This document shows positions 1 to 7,959 of a DNA stretch of 64,000 nt, one piece after another. Below the pieces are notes generated by a model that worked only from the letters and a program-made list of their open reading frames with translations, was not told the DNA's origin and made no database searches. Where the stretch lies: positions 744,001 through 808,000 of the forward strand of contig NZ_JBNCMC010000001.1 of NCBI RefSeq assembly GCF_049844995.1, in the 5' to 3' direction. A program made the translations under genes and the position numbers. The DNA comes from Luteimicrobium sp049844995. GTDB taxonomy: Bacteria; Actinomycetota; Actinomycetes; Actinomycetales; Cellulomonadaceae. Positions within the stretch are counted from its first letter, which is position 1, and each line of letters begins with the position of its first letter.

Positions 1-534
1 CGGCGAGCTGGCGTCCGTGACGTAGAAGACGCGGTGCCCGACGGCCTCGTTGATCTTGATCGCCCCGAAGACGAGGAGCAGCGCGAGGACGGCGGTCGGG
101 ATGTTGTAGAACAGGATCGACACGCCCTGCAGGATCCGGTCGGTCGGCCGGTACTGGCGGATCGCGCTCACGACGCCGAGCCCGACGCCGATGACGACGG
201 AGAGCACGGTCGCGAGCAGGACGAGCTGGCCGCTGACGAGCACCCGGTACCCGATCTCGGCGTTCACCGAGCCACCGGTCGGCGAGCGGCCCCAGTCGAA
301 ATGGAGCACGACGCCCTGCAGCCAGTCCCACCAGCGCGAGAACAGCGAGGTGCGGGGGTCGAGGCCGTACGGGGCGAGCGCGTTGTCGATCTGCGCCTCG
401 GGCGGGATCGGGCGGGTCTCGCGGTAGTTGGAGCGCGGATCGAGGAAGAGGCTTGCCAGGACGAAGGTCACGTTGGTCGCGACCACGATCATGGCCACCC
501 ACACCACGATCCGGCGGGCGACGAGCTTGAGTAT
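1..534 (-). CDS. ABC transporter permease, DppB/OppB type (3' part cut by window edge)
   Basis: Reading leftward this frame gives an N-terminal basic segment and first membrane helix (LKLVARRIVVW...), a periplasm-facing stretch containing SRWWDWLQG and FDWGRS, then helices with LVLLATVLSVVIGVGLG. This is the typical start of the inner-membrane permease of peptide/nickel ABC importers. About 178 of an expected 310-340 residues are visible; the rest lies before base 1. There is no in-frame ATG, GTG or TTG at the expected N-terminus. An AGGAG at 542-546 sits 7 nt before an ATA codon at 532-534, which is exactly where homologues begin (M-L-K/R-...); the first in-frame GTG is only at 505-507, inside the first helix. 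Either ATA initiates, or the start has mutated, or GTG is used. The substrate cannot be told from the permease alone. Confidence 0.8.
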   Translation of the reverse strand, partial: MLKLVARRIVVWVAMIVVATNVTFVLASLFLDPRSNYRETRPIPPEAQIDNALAPYGLDPRTSLFSRWWDWLQGVVLHFDWGRSPTGGSVNAEIGYRVLVSGQLVLLATVLSVVIGVGLGVVSAIRQYRPTDRILQGVSILFYNIPTAVLALLLVFGAIKINEAVGHRVFYVTDASSP

Positions 535-783
535 CGGACTGCTCCTGACTTGGTGCTGCGCGAGACTTCCAGGGGTCTCCCGGACGCCTCGCGCGAGGTG
601 TGCTACTCGTCGGTAACCTTCGCAGGGCACGTGGGCCTCCGAGGGTGACCGCCCGGAATCCGGGTCAATGTAACCGAATGTTGCCATTGGCTACGTTTCC
701 GTCCGCGGTCGGCAGGTTTCGGACACGTGAAATCTCGCCGCCGGGCGGTACTGTCACCGCGCAGACGGCGGAGGAGGTCGAGG

Positions 784-1566
784 GTGAGCGTGACGCACGC
801 GGCTTCCCCGCGGCCGGGCGCGGTCCCGCCCGTCCCCGTCCAGCTCGACCTGTTCGACGGGCTGCCCCTGGACCCCGGCAACGACGCGAACGCCTGGGGT
901 GTCGCGGCACCGGTCTCCCCCGCGCCGTCGTCGCCCGAGCCGGACGCCCAAGCGGCCGCCGGCCCGACCGGGCTGCGCGGCGCCGACGCGCTGCTCGCCG
1001 TGCAGGGCATCGACCGCCTCCTGCTGAGCGACGCGTTCACCACGCTCGCAGGGCACGACCGCGCGTCCGCCACGCTCACGAACGTCCGGCTCCACGTCGA
1101 GGTGCGGCTCGACGGCGCCGGGCACGTCCTGACCGTGGCGTCGGCGATCGAGCGCGAGGTCCGCCGGCTGGAGTCCGCGGTCGCCGCCGCCGGAGCTGCG
1201 CCGTCGGACGCCGCGCTGGCGGGGGCTGTCGCGGCCGCAGGACCCCAGTCGAGCGGCCCGGGCGGGCTGCGGGTCGCGGGCGCGAGCGGCAGCGGGGGCG
1301 CGCTCCTGCTCGTCCTGGAGCCGGTCGGCCCGACGACGCCGCTCACCCGCTGGCCGCGTCTCTCGCTCGCGCTCGCCGCGGCCGCCGTGGCGGACCGGGG
1401 CTTCCGGATCGCCGACGGCTCCGGGCCCGAGCTGACGGTCGAGCTGGCCCGGCAGCGCTCCCGCGCGGTGGCAGGCGGGCTCCCCGACGAGGCCGTGACG
1501 ATGATCCTCGTCGGGCGGCAGTCCGGCGTCACGCGGCAGGTGCGCGTCGTGACGACGGGCGACTGA
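784..1566 (+). CDS. hypothetical protein, 260 aa
   Basis: I do not recognise a family. I chose the GTG at 784 because a GGAGG lies 8-10 nt upstream; the frame stays open upstream but only adds an arginine run. The protein is Ala/Gly/Pro-rich with no signal peptide or membrane helix. It has a short motif QLDLFDGLPL near residue 20, then an apparently structured middle (residues about 75-130) with alternating hydrophobic strands (LHVEVRLDGAGHVLTVASAIEREVRRLE) and a C-terminal segment ending VTRQVRVVTTGD. It stands alone between the divergent permease and the secreted propeller gene. Confidence 0.6.
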   Translation: MSVTHAASPRPGAVPPVPVQLDLFDGLPLDPGNDANAWGVAAPVSPAPSSPEPDAQAAAGPTGLRGADALLAVQGIDRLLLSDAFTTLAGHDRASATLTNVRLHVEVRLDGAGHVLTVASAIEREVRRLESAVAAAGAAPSDAALAGAVAAAGPQSSGPGGLRVAGASGSGGALLLVLEPVGPTTPLTRWPRLSLALAAAAVADRGFRIADGSGPELTVELARQRSRAVAGGLPDEAVTMILVGRQSGVTRQVRVVTTGD

Positions 1567-1654
1567 GGCCGAGGCGCCCGAGGTTCACCCGTCGATCCTG
1601 TGCCCTCGCGTTGACAGTGCTGAGCGACGGGCCACACGATGGTGAGCGGCCGAG

Positions 1655-1670
1655 TGTGACCTGCGTCACT
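1655..1670. promoter_or_regulatory. Crp/GlxR-like binding site
   Basis: TGTGACCTGCGTCACT matches the CRP-family pattern TGTGA-N6-TCACA in 9 of 10 defined bases. It lies about 100 nt upstream of the ScyD/ScyE-like gene. The window itself encodes a Crp-family regulator (21393-22070), so control by it is plausible but inferred. Confidence 0.4.
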
Positions 1671-1771
1671 CCGACCCCGCTCGCCTGGCCGTGCCCCCTC
1701 TCGCGTCCCCGCGCCTCGCGCCCCGCGCGCCACATCCCTTCATCTCGTCTCACTCTCGATGGGGAGAGCTC

Positions 1772-2890
1772 ATGCGCACCTCCACGAAGCTGGCGGCGGC
1801 GTTCGGCGCCGTCGCGCTCGCGTTCGCGACCCCGGCCGCCGTCGCCTCCGCGCACGGCAAGCCGGCACCGACCCCGAACCCGGTGGTCCAGTCCGACCAG
1901 CTCGCAGCACCGTTCAACCTCGACCTGTCGTTCGGCAAGGTCTACTTCGCCGACGGCGGCCTCAACATCGTCGGCACCCTCGGCGCAGGCGGTGCACCGG
2001 TCCCGATCGCGACCGACCAGCCCGGTACCTCGGGCGTCGCGCGCTCCGGGAGCTACCTGGCGTTCACCACGACCGTCACGAACGAGGAGACGTTCGAGAA
2101 CTCGGCCAGCGGCCTCAACATCTGGGGTCCGCTGGGCAGCCGCGTCTACGCGGACACGCACGCGTTCGAGGTGACGAACAACCCCGACAAGGTCAACCAC
2201 TACGGGGTCACGAACCCGAGCCAGTGCGTCACCGACGCGCTCACGGCGGCCCAGTTCCCCGTCTCCTACACCGGCCAGGTCGACTCGCACTCCTACTCGG
2301 TCGCGTCGTACGGGCGAGGCTTCGTGGTCGCGGACGCGGGCGCCAACGCGCTGTGGAAGATCAGCTCGACCGGCCAGATCAGCACGCTCGCGGTGCTCCC
2401 GCCGCAGCCGCACCGCATCACCGCGCCCGAGGCGACGGCGCTCGGACTGCCGGCCTGCGTCGTCGGCGTCACGTACGCGTTCGAACCGGTCCCGACGGAC
2501 GTCGAGGTCGGGCGCGACGGCGCGCTGTACGTCACGACGCTGCCGGGCGGGCCCGAGGGTCCGCAGCTCGGTGCGCGCGGCTCGCTGTGGCGCGTCGACG
2601 GCCGCGGGCACGTCTCGCAGGTCGCGACCGGGTTCCTCGGCGCGACCAACCTGGCCATCGGCTCGCGCGGCGAGGTCTACGTCGCTGAGCTCTTCGGCGG
2701 CCAGATCTCCAAGGTCGACCACGGCCGGGTCACGCCGTTCGTGACGCTGCCCGGCGTCGTCGCCGTCGAGACCGCCCGCGACGGCTCCGTGTGGGCCGCC
2801 ACGCTCGCCAACGACGACCCGCCGGCCCCCGGCACGATCGTCCAGATCACGAAGGGTCACACCCACTGGCGCGGCTGGATCCACCGCTGA
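1772..2890 (+). CDS. secreted ScyD/ScyE-family beta-propeller protein
   Basis: 372 aa with a Sec signal peptide (MRTSTKLAAAFGAVALAF..., likely cut after the AVASA near residue 26). The mature part shows repeated propeller-type strands with NHL/SMP-like signatures: VEVGRDGALYVTTLP, GSLWRVDGRG, LAIGSRGEVYVAEL, GQISKVDHGR, VETARDGSVWAATL. Actinobacterial members of the ScyD/ScyE family have this architecture; their function is generally unknown, the name coming from cyanobacterial scytonemin genes. The ATG at 1772 was chosen because GGGGAGAG precedes it and the signal peptide begins there. A Crp-like site lies about 100 nt upstream, and a strong hairpin follows the stop by 8 nt. Confidence 0.8.
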   Translation: MRTSTKLAAAFGAVALAFATPAAVASAHGKPAPTPNPVVQSDQLAAPFNLDLSFGKVYFADGGLNIVGTLGAGGAPVPIATDQPGTSGVARSGSYLAFTTTVTNEETFENSASGLNIWGPLGSRVYADTHAFEVTNNPDKVNHYGVTNPSQCVTDALTAAQFPVSYTGQVDSHSYSVASYGRGFVVADAGANALWKISSTGQISTLAVLPPQPHRITAPEATALGLPACVVGVTYAFEPVPTDVEVGRDGALYVTTLPGGPEGPQLGARGSLWRVDGRGHVSQVATGFLGATNLAIGSRGEVYVAELFGGQISKVDHGRVTPFVTLPGVVAVETARDGSVWAATLANDDPPAPGTIVQITKGHTHWRGWIHR

Positions 2891-2897
2891 CCAGCGC

Positions 2898-2974
2898 TCC
2901 CGCGAGGTAGCGCCTTTCGCCCGAGGTAGCACGAATTCCGCGCTAGCTCGGGCGAAAGGCGCTACCTCGCGGGA
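2898..2974. repeat. perfect 28-bp inverted repeat (element E1), likely bidirectional terminator
   Basis: Arms at 2898-2925 and 2947-2974 are exact reverse complements. A mismatch and four more pairs (2927-2930 with 2942-2945) extend the stem, leaving an 11-nt loop with GAATTC. Within the left arm and its extension the word GAGGTAGC occurs twice, around CCTTTCGCC. It begins 8 nt after the ScyD/ScyE-like stop and ends just before the toxin-antitoxin operator, so termination is the simplest role. No T-run follows. Confidence 0.7.
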
Positions 2975-2982
2975 CTCGCGCG

Positions 2983-3010
2983 TGTACAGCCTTGTACATC
3001 CACGTACAAG
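2983..3010. promoter_or_regulatory. TA operon operator: TGTACA boxes at 10-bp spacing
   Basis: TGTACA at 2983-2988 and 2993-2998 and CGTACA at 3003-3008 are spaced exactly 10 bp, on one face of the helix. The last two also form the palindrome CTTGTAC-N6-GTACAAG (2991-3010). YefM/Phd antitoxins are known to recognise palindromes with a TGTACA core. The antitoxin ATG follows 17 nt later. Confidence 0.7.
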
Positions 3011-3027
3011 GTGCGACGGTAGAGGCC

Positions 3028-3318
3028 ATGAACGCCCTGACCGCCAGCGAGGCCCGCGCAGCGCTCCCGTCGATCCTCGACCGCGTCGAACAGGGCGAGG
3101 AGGTCACGATCACGCGTCACGGCCGGGCGGTCGCGGTCGTCGTCCGGCCCGACCTTCTCCGCGCGCGCCGCAGGTCCGACGTCTGGGACGAGGCCGACCG
3201 GATCGCCACGCTGCTCGACGCCGCCCGCCGGGCTCCGGCGACGACGGCGCCCGGCCTCACCCCCGGCCGCGCCGACGAGCTCGTCGCCCGGATCCGTGCG
3301 GACCGGAACGCACGCTGA
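3028..3318 (+). CDS. Phd/YefM-family antitoxin
   Basis: 96 aa. The N-terminal half (ALTASEARAALPSILDRVEQGEEVTITRHGRAVAVVV) is the Phd/YefM fold, which dimerises and binds operator DNA. The Arg/Ala-rich C-terminal half is the part that would wrap and neutralise the toxin. The ATG at 3028 is preferred over an upstream start because the family begins here and the operator boxes occupy the upstream codons. The toxin gene starts 1 nt after the stop, so the pair is co-translated. Autorepression through the TGTACA boxes is inferred from family knowledge. Confidence 0.88.
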   Translation: MNALTASEARAALPSILDRVEQGEEVTITRHGRAVAVVVRPDLLRARRRSDVWDEADRIATLLDAARRAPATTAPGLTPGRADELVARIRADRNAR

Positions 3319-3319
3319 C

Positions 3320-3739
3320 GTGACGACCGCCTTCGACGCCGACGTCCTCGTCTACGCCGCGGCGCCCCTGCACCCGCTCGGCGCACGGGTCGCGCCGCTC
3401 TTCAGCACCACGCCCGACGACGGCCCGGTCGGCGTCGGCTCGCTCCTCCTTCTCACCGAGGTGCTCGCCAAGCCGCTCCGACAGGGATCGGACTCCGACG
3501 AGGCGCTGACGCTGATCAGCTACCTCGGCCGCCTCGACCTGCTCCCCGTCGACGCGCCCACCGCTCGACTCGCCCTAGCGCTGGCGGTGAGATACGGGCT
3601 CCGCGCCGCGGACGCCACGCACCTGGCGACGGCGGTCGCGGTCGGCGCGGACCGGTTCCTCACGAACAACCGCAAGGACTTCCCGCGCTCGATCACCGAG
3701 CTCGACGTCGTGTACCCGGACGACCTGCCTGCGCCGTGA
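3320..3739 (+). CDS. PIN-domain toxin (VapC-like ribonuclease)
   Basis: 139 aa from a GTG one base after the antitoxin stop. The four acidic PIN residues are visible: Asp in FDADVLVY, Glu in LLTEVLAKP, Asp in AADATHLATA and Asp in ADRFLTNN. PIN toxins are Mg2+-dependent endoribonucleases that cut tRNA or rRNA when unbound by antitoxin. The partner is a Phd/YefM antitoxin rather than a VapB/AbrB one, a pairing seen in actinobacteria. An ATG at 3296 would overlap the antitoxin by 23 nt and adds residues foreign to the fold, so I prefer the GTG. Confidence 0.85.
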   Translation: MTTAFDADVLVYAAAPLHPLGARVAPLFSTTPDDGPVGVGSLLLLTEVLAKPLRQGSDSDEALTLISYLGRLDLLPVDAPTARLALALAVRYGLRAADATHLATAVAVGADRFLTNNRKDFPRSITELDVVYPDDLPAP

Positions 3740-3757
3740 GTCGTGCCCGTCGCGTGT

Positions 3758-4561
3758 TCAGGACCTCGGGGCGACCCACTCGATCGTGTGCAGCAGGTCC
3801 CGCGACGGCCGGCTGACGCCGTTGTTGTGCCGCGGCGTGGCCTTCCTCCCCCAGGCGTCGTCGCCGAGGAACGCCGGCACCCCGAACGGGAGGTCGCCGC
3901 GCGGGATCGGCGCGTAGTCGGACTCGCGGAACGACGTCCCGTAGTTCGGCAGCGCGACCCCGGCGGCGCCGTCGGGGTCGGGGTCGGGGGTGACGATGCC
4001 GCGCAGCCGCGGGATCGCGGCGTGCCAGGCGGTGAGCAGCGCGGACGCGCTCCGCGAGGACGGGTGCGGCACGCGCTCCACGTGCACCCCGGCGGGAAGG
4101 TCGGCCCAGAGGTCCAGCGCGGCCTGCGCCTGCCCGCCGAACGCGACGACCGCCTGCAGCTGCGGCCCGGTGATCAGGTCGAGCAACGTGGCACGCCACG
4201 CGACCTGCTCGGGCAGCGGCAGCACGTCGGTCAGGGCGTCGTCGGCCTTCGACGGCAGCAGCGCGTAGGCGTAGGCGTTCACGCACACGTACGACGACGT
4301 CAGCCCCAGCTTGGTGAGGAAGCCCTGGACCCGCTGGCCCGCGTCGCCGACGAGGGTGCGGTGCGCGACGCGCTCGGTCGGACCGGGGTCGGACGCGAGG
4401 CACAGCACGCGGGCGGACCGGTCGAGCCGGCCGCGGTACAGGATCGGCCCCCAGTCGAACCAGAACAGGCCGGCGTGGGCCGCGTACGACGGCAGCGTCG
4501 CGAAGTGCTGCGCGACCGCGGCCGGCGGTCCCGGGTCGAAGCCGGGCTGGGTGCTGGTCAT
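3758..4561 (-). CDS. uracil-DNA glycosylase superfamily protein
   Basis: 267 aa. The pattern LCLASDPGPTE near residue 55 corresponds to the water-activating GxDPG-type motif of the family, and PHPSSRS near residue 185 to the HPS motif that inserts into the DNA minor groove. Between them lies VVAFGGQAQAALDLW. These support a base-excision-type glycosylase fold, though the substrate is unproven. The ATG at 4561 has GAGGAGG 5-6 nt upstream. It is the last gene of a three-gene minus-strand cluster, 23 nt after the S41 gene. The C-terminal 70 residues (NYGTSFRESDYAP...) are unfamiliar. Confidence 0.72.
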   Translation of the reverse strand: MTSTQPGFDPGPPAAVAQHFATLPSYAAHAGLFWFDWGPILYRGRLDRSARVLCLASDPGPTERVAHRTLVGDAGQRVQGFLTKLGLTSSYVCVNAYAYALLPSKADDALTDVLPLPEQVAWRATLLDLITGPQLQAVVAFGGQAQAALDLWADLPAGVHVERVPHPSSRSASALLTAWHAAIPRLRGIVTPDPDPDGAAGVALPNYGTSFRESDYAPIPRGDLPFGVPAFLGDDAWGRKATPRHNNGVSRPSRDLLHTIEWVAPRS

Positions 4562-4584
4562 GGTTCCTCCTCGATCCGCGGACG

Positions 4585-6195
4585 TCAGGCGTCCCCGAGC
4601 ACCTGCGCGCAGAAGCGCAGCAGGTCGACGTTGCCCTCGAGCACGTCGCGCTTGGTCATCGTGTACGGGCGGCCGCCGACGCCCAGGTCCTCGAGCGGGA
4701 CCCCGTCGGCCGCCGCCGAGCGGACGGCCCGCCGGACAGCGACCGTCAGGCCGCACCCCTCGGGCAGCGCGGGGAGCGGCTGGTCGGTGCCGTCGAGGGC
4801 GTCGCGCAGCTGCGCGTACGTCCACACGGTCGCGCCGCCTCCGCCCGTGGCGTGCGCGCCGGGCCCGGCGCCGACCGCGACGAGCGGCCCGACGCCGTTG
4901 TCCACCCAGCCCGCGGCGAACAGGTCGCCGGACGAGTAGGTGGTCGCGTCGACGACGGCGACCGCCCGCCCGGGAAAGGCGCGGTCCCGGTCGCGGCACC
5001 AGGCGGGGTCCGTGACGGGCAGCGGCTGCGAGTACACGTCGCCCGTCGTGACGGCGTCCTGCAGCGACGGGCTCCACGCCTCGAGCTCGAGCCGGTTGAA
5101 CGGGCTGTCCGCCATCTGCCGGGTCAGGGGTGTCGCGAGCAGGCTGAACCGCGCGGGCAGGACCGGGCCGTCCGTGAAGAGCTGGAGGAGCCGCTCGGCC
5201 GCCCATACGAGCCCGCCCGGGTTGCCACGCAGGTCGACGACCAGCCGCTCCGGGGGGAGCCCGCGGAGCAGCGCGGCGACCTCGTCGAGGTACGCCTCGT
5301 CGTCCTGCACGTCGAACGACCACAGCCGCAGGTAGCCGGTGCGGTCGTCGAGCGCGCGGGCGGTCACGACGTCCTGCATCGGCGCGGCGGCCGTCCGGTC
5401 GGCGTGCCACAGGTCGCTGGAGAACTGCATCTTCTTGGCGCGACGCACCGCCTCGCCGGCCGGGTCGATCGCGAGCTTGCGCGCGAGCCGAGCGTCGCGG
5501 ACGGCCGTCGCCGCGCGCCCGGGGGCGAGCACCCGCCAGGCGAACCGCGCCTCGCGCACGGCCCCCAGCCCGCCGCGCGTCCCGACCGGCCGGTAGCCCA
5601 CGTCGACCCACCACTCGTCGGGCGGTGGGCCGTAGTCGAGCGCCCGGAACGTGAGCGACTCGAGCGCCCGCGCGCGGCGCGCGTCCGGGCGGCCGCCCGT
5701 CTCGGCGTCGGCGTGCCGCTCGACCGCGCGGGCGATCGGCACGGCGTTCCACGACACGACCTCGGCGCCGGGCGCGAAGCCGTCGGGCATGCCGCCCGTC
5801 CCCCCGGCCGCATCGGTCTTCGAGACCACGAACGTCGGCCTCGGGCCGTAGGCCTCGACCAGGAACGGGAGCGCGGCGACCCGGCCGTGCAGCGGCGTCG
5901 GGCCCACGTACCGGGTGTGCCGGTCCCGTAGCCCCGCGACGATCCGCGTGAGCGTCAGGTGGAGCTCCGCGTCGCTCAGCTCCCCCGCCCGACGACGCAG
6001 CAGCGCCAGCGCCTGCACCGGGTCGGTGGCGTAGGCGGCGCACTTGGCGGGCAGGTGGGCGTACACGCCGTCGAGCACGGTCACGAGCGCGTCGATCACC
6101 TGCAGGCGTTCGCCGCCGTCGAGGCGGGACGCGGCCGCGAGGCGCGGCGCGACGTCGGCGAGCAGCGTGCCGCGCGCGTGGTCGTCCGTCGTCAT
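4585..6195 (-). CDS. S41-family (C-terminal-processing-like) peptidase
   Basis: 536 aa. The C-terminal two thirds show the tail-specific protease fold: GYLRLWSFDV, LVVDLRGNPGG near residue 320, and AVVDATTYSSGDLFAA near residue 430, where the Ser of TYSSGD is the expected nucleophile. The N-terminal part (AELHLTLTRIVAGLRDRHTRYV) is the usual helical/PDZ-preceding region. No signal peptide or membrane helix is visible, so the protein looks cytoplasmic, unlike classical exported Ctp proteases. It begins 9 nt after the amidohydrolase stop and is followed by the glycosylase-like gene. Confidence 0.8.
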   Translation of the reverse strand: MTTDDHARGTLLADVAPRLAAASRLDGGERLQVIDALVTVLDGVYAHLPAKCAAYATDPVQALALLRRRAGELSDAELHLTLTRIVAGLRDRHTRYVGPTPLHGRVAALPFLVEAYGPRPTFVVSKTDAAGGTGGMPDGFAPGAEVVSWNAVPIARAVERHADAETGGRPDARRARALESLTFRALDYGPPPDEWWVDVGYRPVGTRGGLGAVREARFAWRVLAPGRAATAVRDARLARKLAIDPAGEAVRRAKKMQFSSDLWHADRTAAAPMQDVVTARALDDRTGYLRLWSFDVQDDEAYLDEVAALLRGLPPERLVVDLRGNPGGLVWAAERLLQLFTDGPVLPARFSLLATPLTRQMADSPFNRLELEAWSPSLQDAVTTGDVYSQPLPVTDPAWCRDRDRAFPGRAVAVVDATTYSSGDLFAAGWVDNGVGPLVAVGAGPGAHATGGGGATVWTYAQLRDALDGTDQPLPALPEGCGLTVAVRRAVRSAAADGVPLEDLGVGGRPYTMTKRDVLEGNVDLLRFCAQVLGDA

Positions 6196-6204
6196 CGCCG
6201 CGTC

Positions 6205-7758
6205 CTACCGGTAGTACGCCGCGAGCCCGTCGAGCAGGCCGCCGTGGAACCCGCGGCCGTGCACCGAGGCCAGCCAGTCGGCGTCGTGCACGAGGGACTG
6301 CACGGGCGGCACGACGACCTGGCCGAGGTCGTGCGGGAGCCCGCCGACCGGGCCCACGCCGGTCGGCATGTCCAGGGCGAGCTCGAAGCCCGGGCCGGCC
6401 CCCGGGTCGGCGTCACCGAACGCCGACGCGCGCTCCTGCGCCGCCTGGATCTCGTGCTTCGGGTCGGCGCGCACCGCCTCGAGCCGGGCGGTGACGTGCT
6501 CCCAGGTCCAGGGGGTCGCGCCGTCGGTCGGGTCGGTCAGGACCAGCCCCATGTCGCGGGATCCGACGCGGACAGCGGTCGGCTCGGGCGACGCCGCGGG
6601 GCCGGCGGCGGCGAGCGCGCCCCTCAGGACCGCCGGCTCCCCGTAGACCGGGCGCCCCGCGACGGTCACGAGCCGGACGTCGTCCTCGGTCGCCCGCACG
6701 AGCGCCCCGTACGGGTTCGCGCGGGCCGTCGCGTCAAGGACGAGCAGGTCCGCGAGCGCCCCCGGCTCGAGCCGGCCGACCTGCCGACCCCAGGCGCGGA
6801 AGAGTACGTCGCCGGGTGCGGACGTCACCATGCGCGCGAGATCCTCGTCGGCGAGACCCCAGCCGAGGTGGTCGCTCACGAGCCGCGCGGCCTTGAGCTC
6901 CCCGAGCACGTTCTTGCTGCCCGACGGCGCCCAGTCGGCCCCGAGGCAGACGCTGAGCCCGGCGGCGCGCGCGGCGGGGACGTCGGTGGTCTGGCCGTAC
7001 AGCCACAGGTTCGAGAAGGGGCTCCACGCGACCGCGCCGGCGTCGGTCCAGTCGGCGAACCGGCCGCCCGGGACCGAGGTCGCGTGCACCGCGACGAACC
7101 GGGGCTGCAGGCAGCCGGCGGACTCTGCGTCGTCGTACTCGCGCGCCACGATGCTCCCCCGCTGCCCCTCGCCGCAGTGGTAGACGAACGCGGAGCCGGC
7201 GCGCATCTTGTTGGCGCGGTCGGCGAGGACGGCGGGCGTCGCCGTCAGCACCGACGCGAGCACGAGGTTGCGGTTGCCGGTGCCGAAGGACTCGTCGTCG
7301 ACGTTGCGCACGAGCCAGCCGTCGCGGGGCCGGTTGCTGGGCGGTGAGCCCTGGATCGACGTCGTGCCGCCGACGAGCGCCTTGACCTCGACGTACGCGA
7401 GCAGCTCGGCCGGGCAGGCGGTGATGAACGCGTACGCGGGCCACGTCGTCGACGCCGCGTACGACGCCGCGCGCGGCCACGCGTCGTGGTGCGCCCACGG
7501 CGTCGTGCGGGTCGGCTCGGTCCAGAGCGGGAGCGTGTTGTAGGCCAGGTGGTTGTGCAGGTCCACGAGGCCGGGCAGGACGAGCGAGTGCCCGACGTCG
7601 ACGACCGGCGCGCCGCGGAGCTCCGCCGGCCCTCTCGCGGTCCCGTGGGTGACGGCGGCGATCGTGCCGTCGTCGCGCACCCAGACCCGTCCCGTGAACG
7701 CGGCGGGACCGGAGTCGGCCATCGTCACGATGCGTCCGTGGATCGCCCAGCCCGACAT
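6205..7758 (-). CDS. amidohydrolase (TrzA/SsnA-like deaminase superfamily)
   Basis: 517 aa metal-dependent hydrolase. The metal-binding HxH is in LVDLHNHLAY near residue 62, further His ligands lie in AFVYHCGEG and FVAVHATS, and the catalytic Asp is in SVCLGADWAP. The N-terminus forms the small beta-sandwich with the C-terminal GALADLLVLDATARANPYG strand, as in cytosine/guanine-type deaminases. A C-terminal extension of about 90 residues is unusual. The substrate is not predictable. The ATG at 7758 has GAGGGAGG upstream. It is the first gene of a cluster with the S41 peptidase and glycosylase-like genes, divergent from recC. Confidence 0.82.
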   Translation of the reverse strand: MSGWAIHGRIVTMADSGPAAFTGRVWVRDDGTIAAVTHGTARGPAELRGAPVVDVGHSLVLPGLVDLHNHLAYNTLPLWTEPTRTTPWAHHDAWPRAASYAASTTWPAYAFITACPAELLAYVEVKALVGGTTSIQGSPPSNRPRDGWLVRNVDDESFGTGNRNLVLASVLTATPAVLADRANKMRAGSAFVYHCGEGQRGSIVAREYDDAESAGCLQPRFVAVHATSVPGGRFADWTDAGAVAWSPFSNLWLYGQTTDVPAARAAGLSVCLGADWAPSGSKNVLGELKAARLVSDHLGWGLADEDLARMVTSAPGDVLFRAWGRQVGRLEPGALADLLVLDATARANPYGALVRATEDDVRLVTVAGRPVYGEPAVLRGALAAAGPAASPEPTAVRVGSRDMGLVLTDPTDGATPWTWEHVTARLEAVRADPKHEIQAAQERASAFGDADPGAGPGFELALDMPTGVGPVGGLPHDLGQVVVPPVQSLVHDADWLASVHGRGFHGGLLDGLAAYYR

Positions 7759-7779
7759 GTGCGCCTCCCTCGGCACAGC

Positions 7780-7799
7780 ACTCCTTGACGGGAAGGAGT
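7780..7799 (-). promoter_or_regulatory. small hairpin in amidohydrolase 5' leader
   Basis: ACTCCTT-gacggg-AAGGAGT forms a 7-bp hairpin 22 nt upstream of the amidohydrolase ATG on the minus strand. The arm AAGGAG resembles a ribosome-binding sequence. I could not match the surrounding leader to any riboswitch class I know. Confidence 0.3.
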
Positions 7800-7959
7800 C
7801 CCAGGCAGCCGGATGCGGACCTGCGTCGCGGATGAAAAGCCCGGGACCTACCGCGCGCGAGCGGTCGACGGCCACCCCCAGACGCGTGACGCGGGCGTCC
7901 GTCCACCGATCGGGGGTGGTGCCGCCCGCGCGTCGGCGGGCGCTGCTACGGTCCGGGAC

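Noticed and set aside
651..663. CCCGGAATCCGGG palindrome upstream of the first permease
   Set aside because: Short and GC-rich, expected often by chance; no partner site or regulator nearby.
7758..7860. Possible riboswitch in the amidohydrolase leader
   Set aside because: Only a 7-bp hairpin is convincing; I could not match conserved core nucleotides of purine, ZTP, guanidine or other classes.
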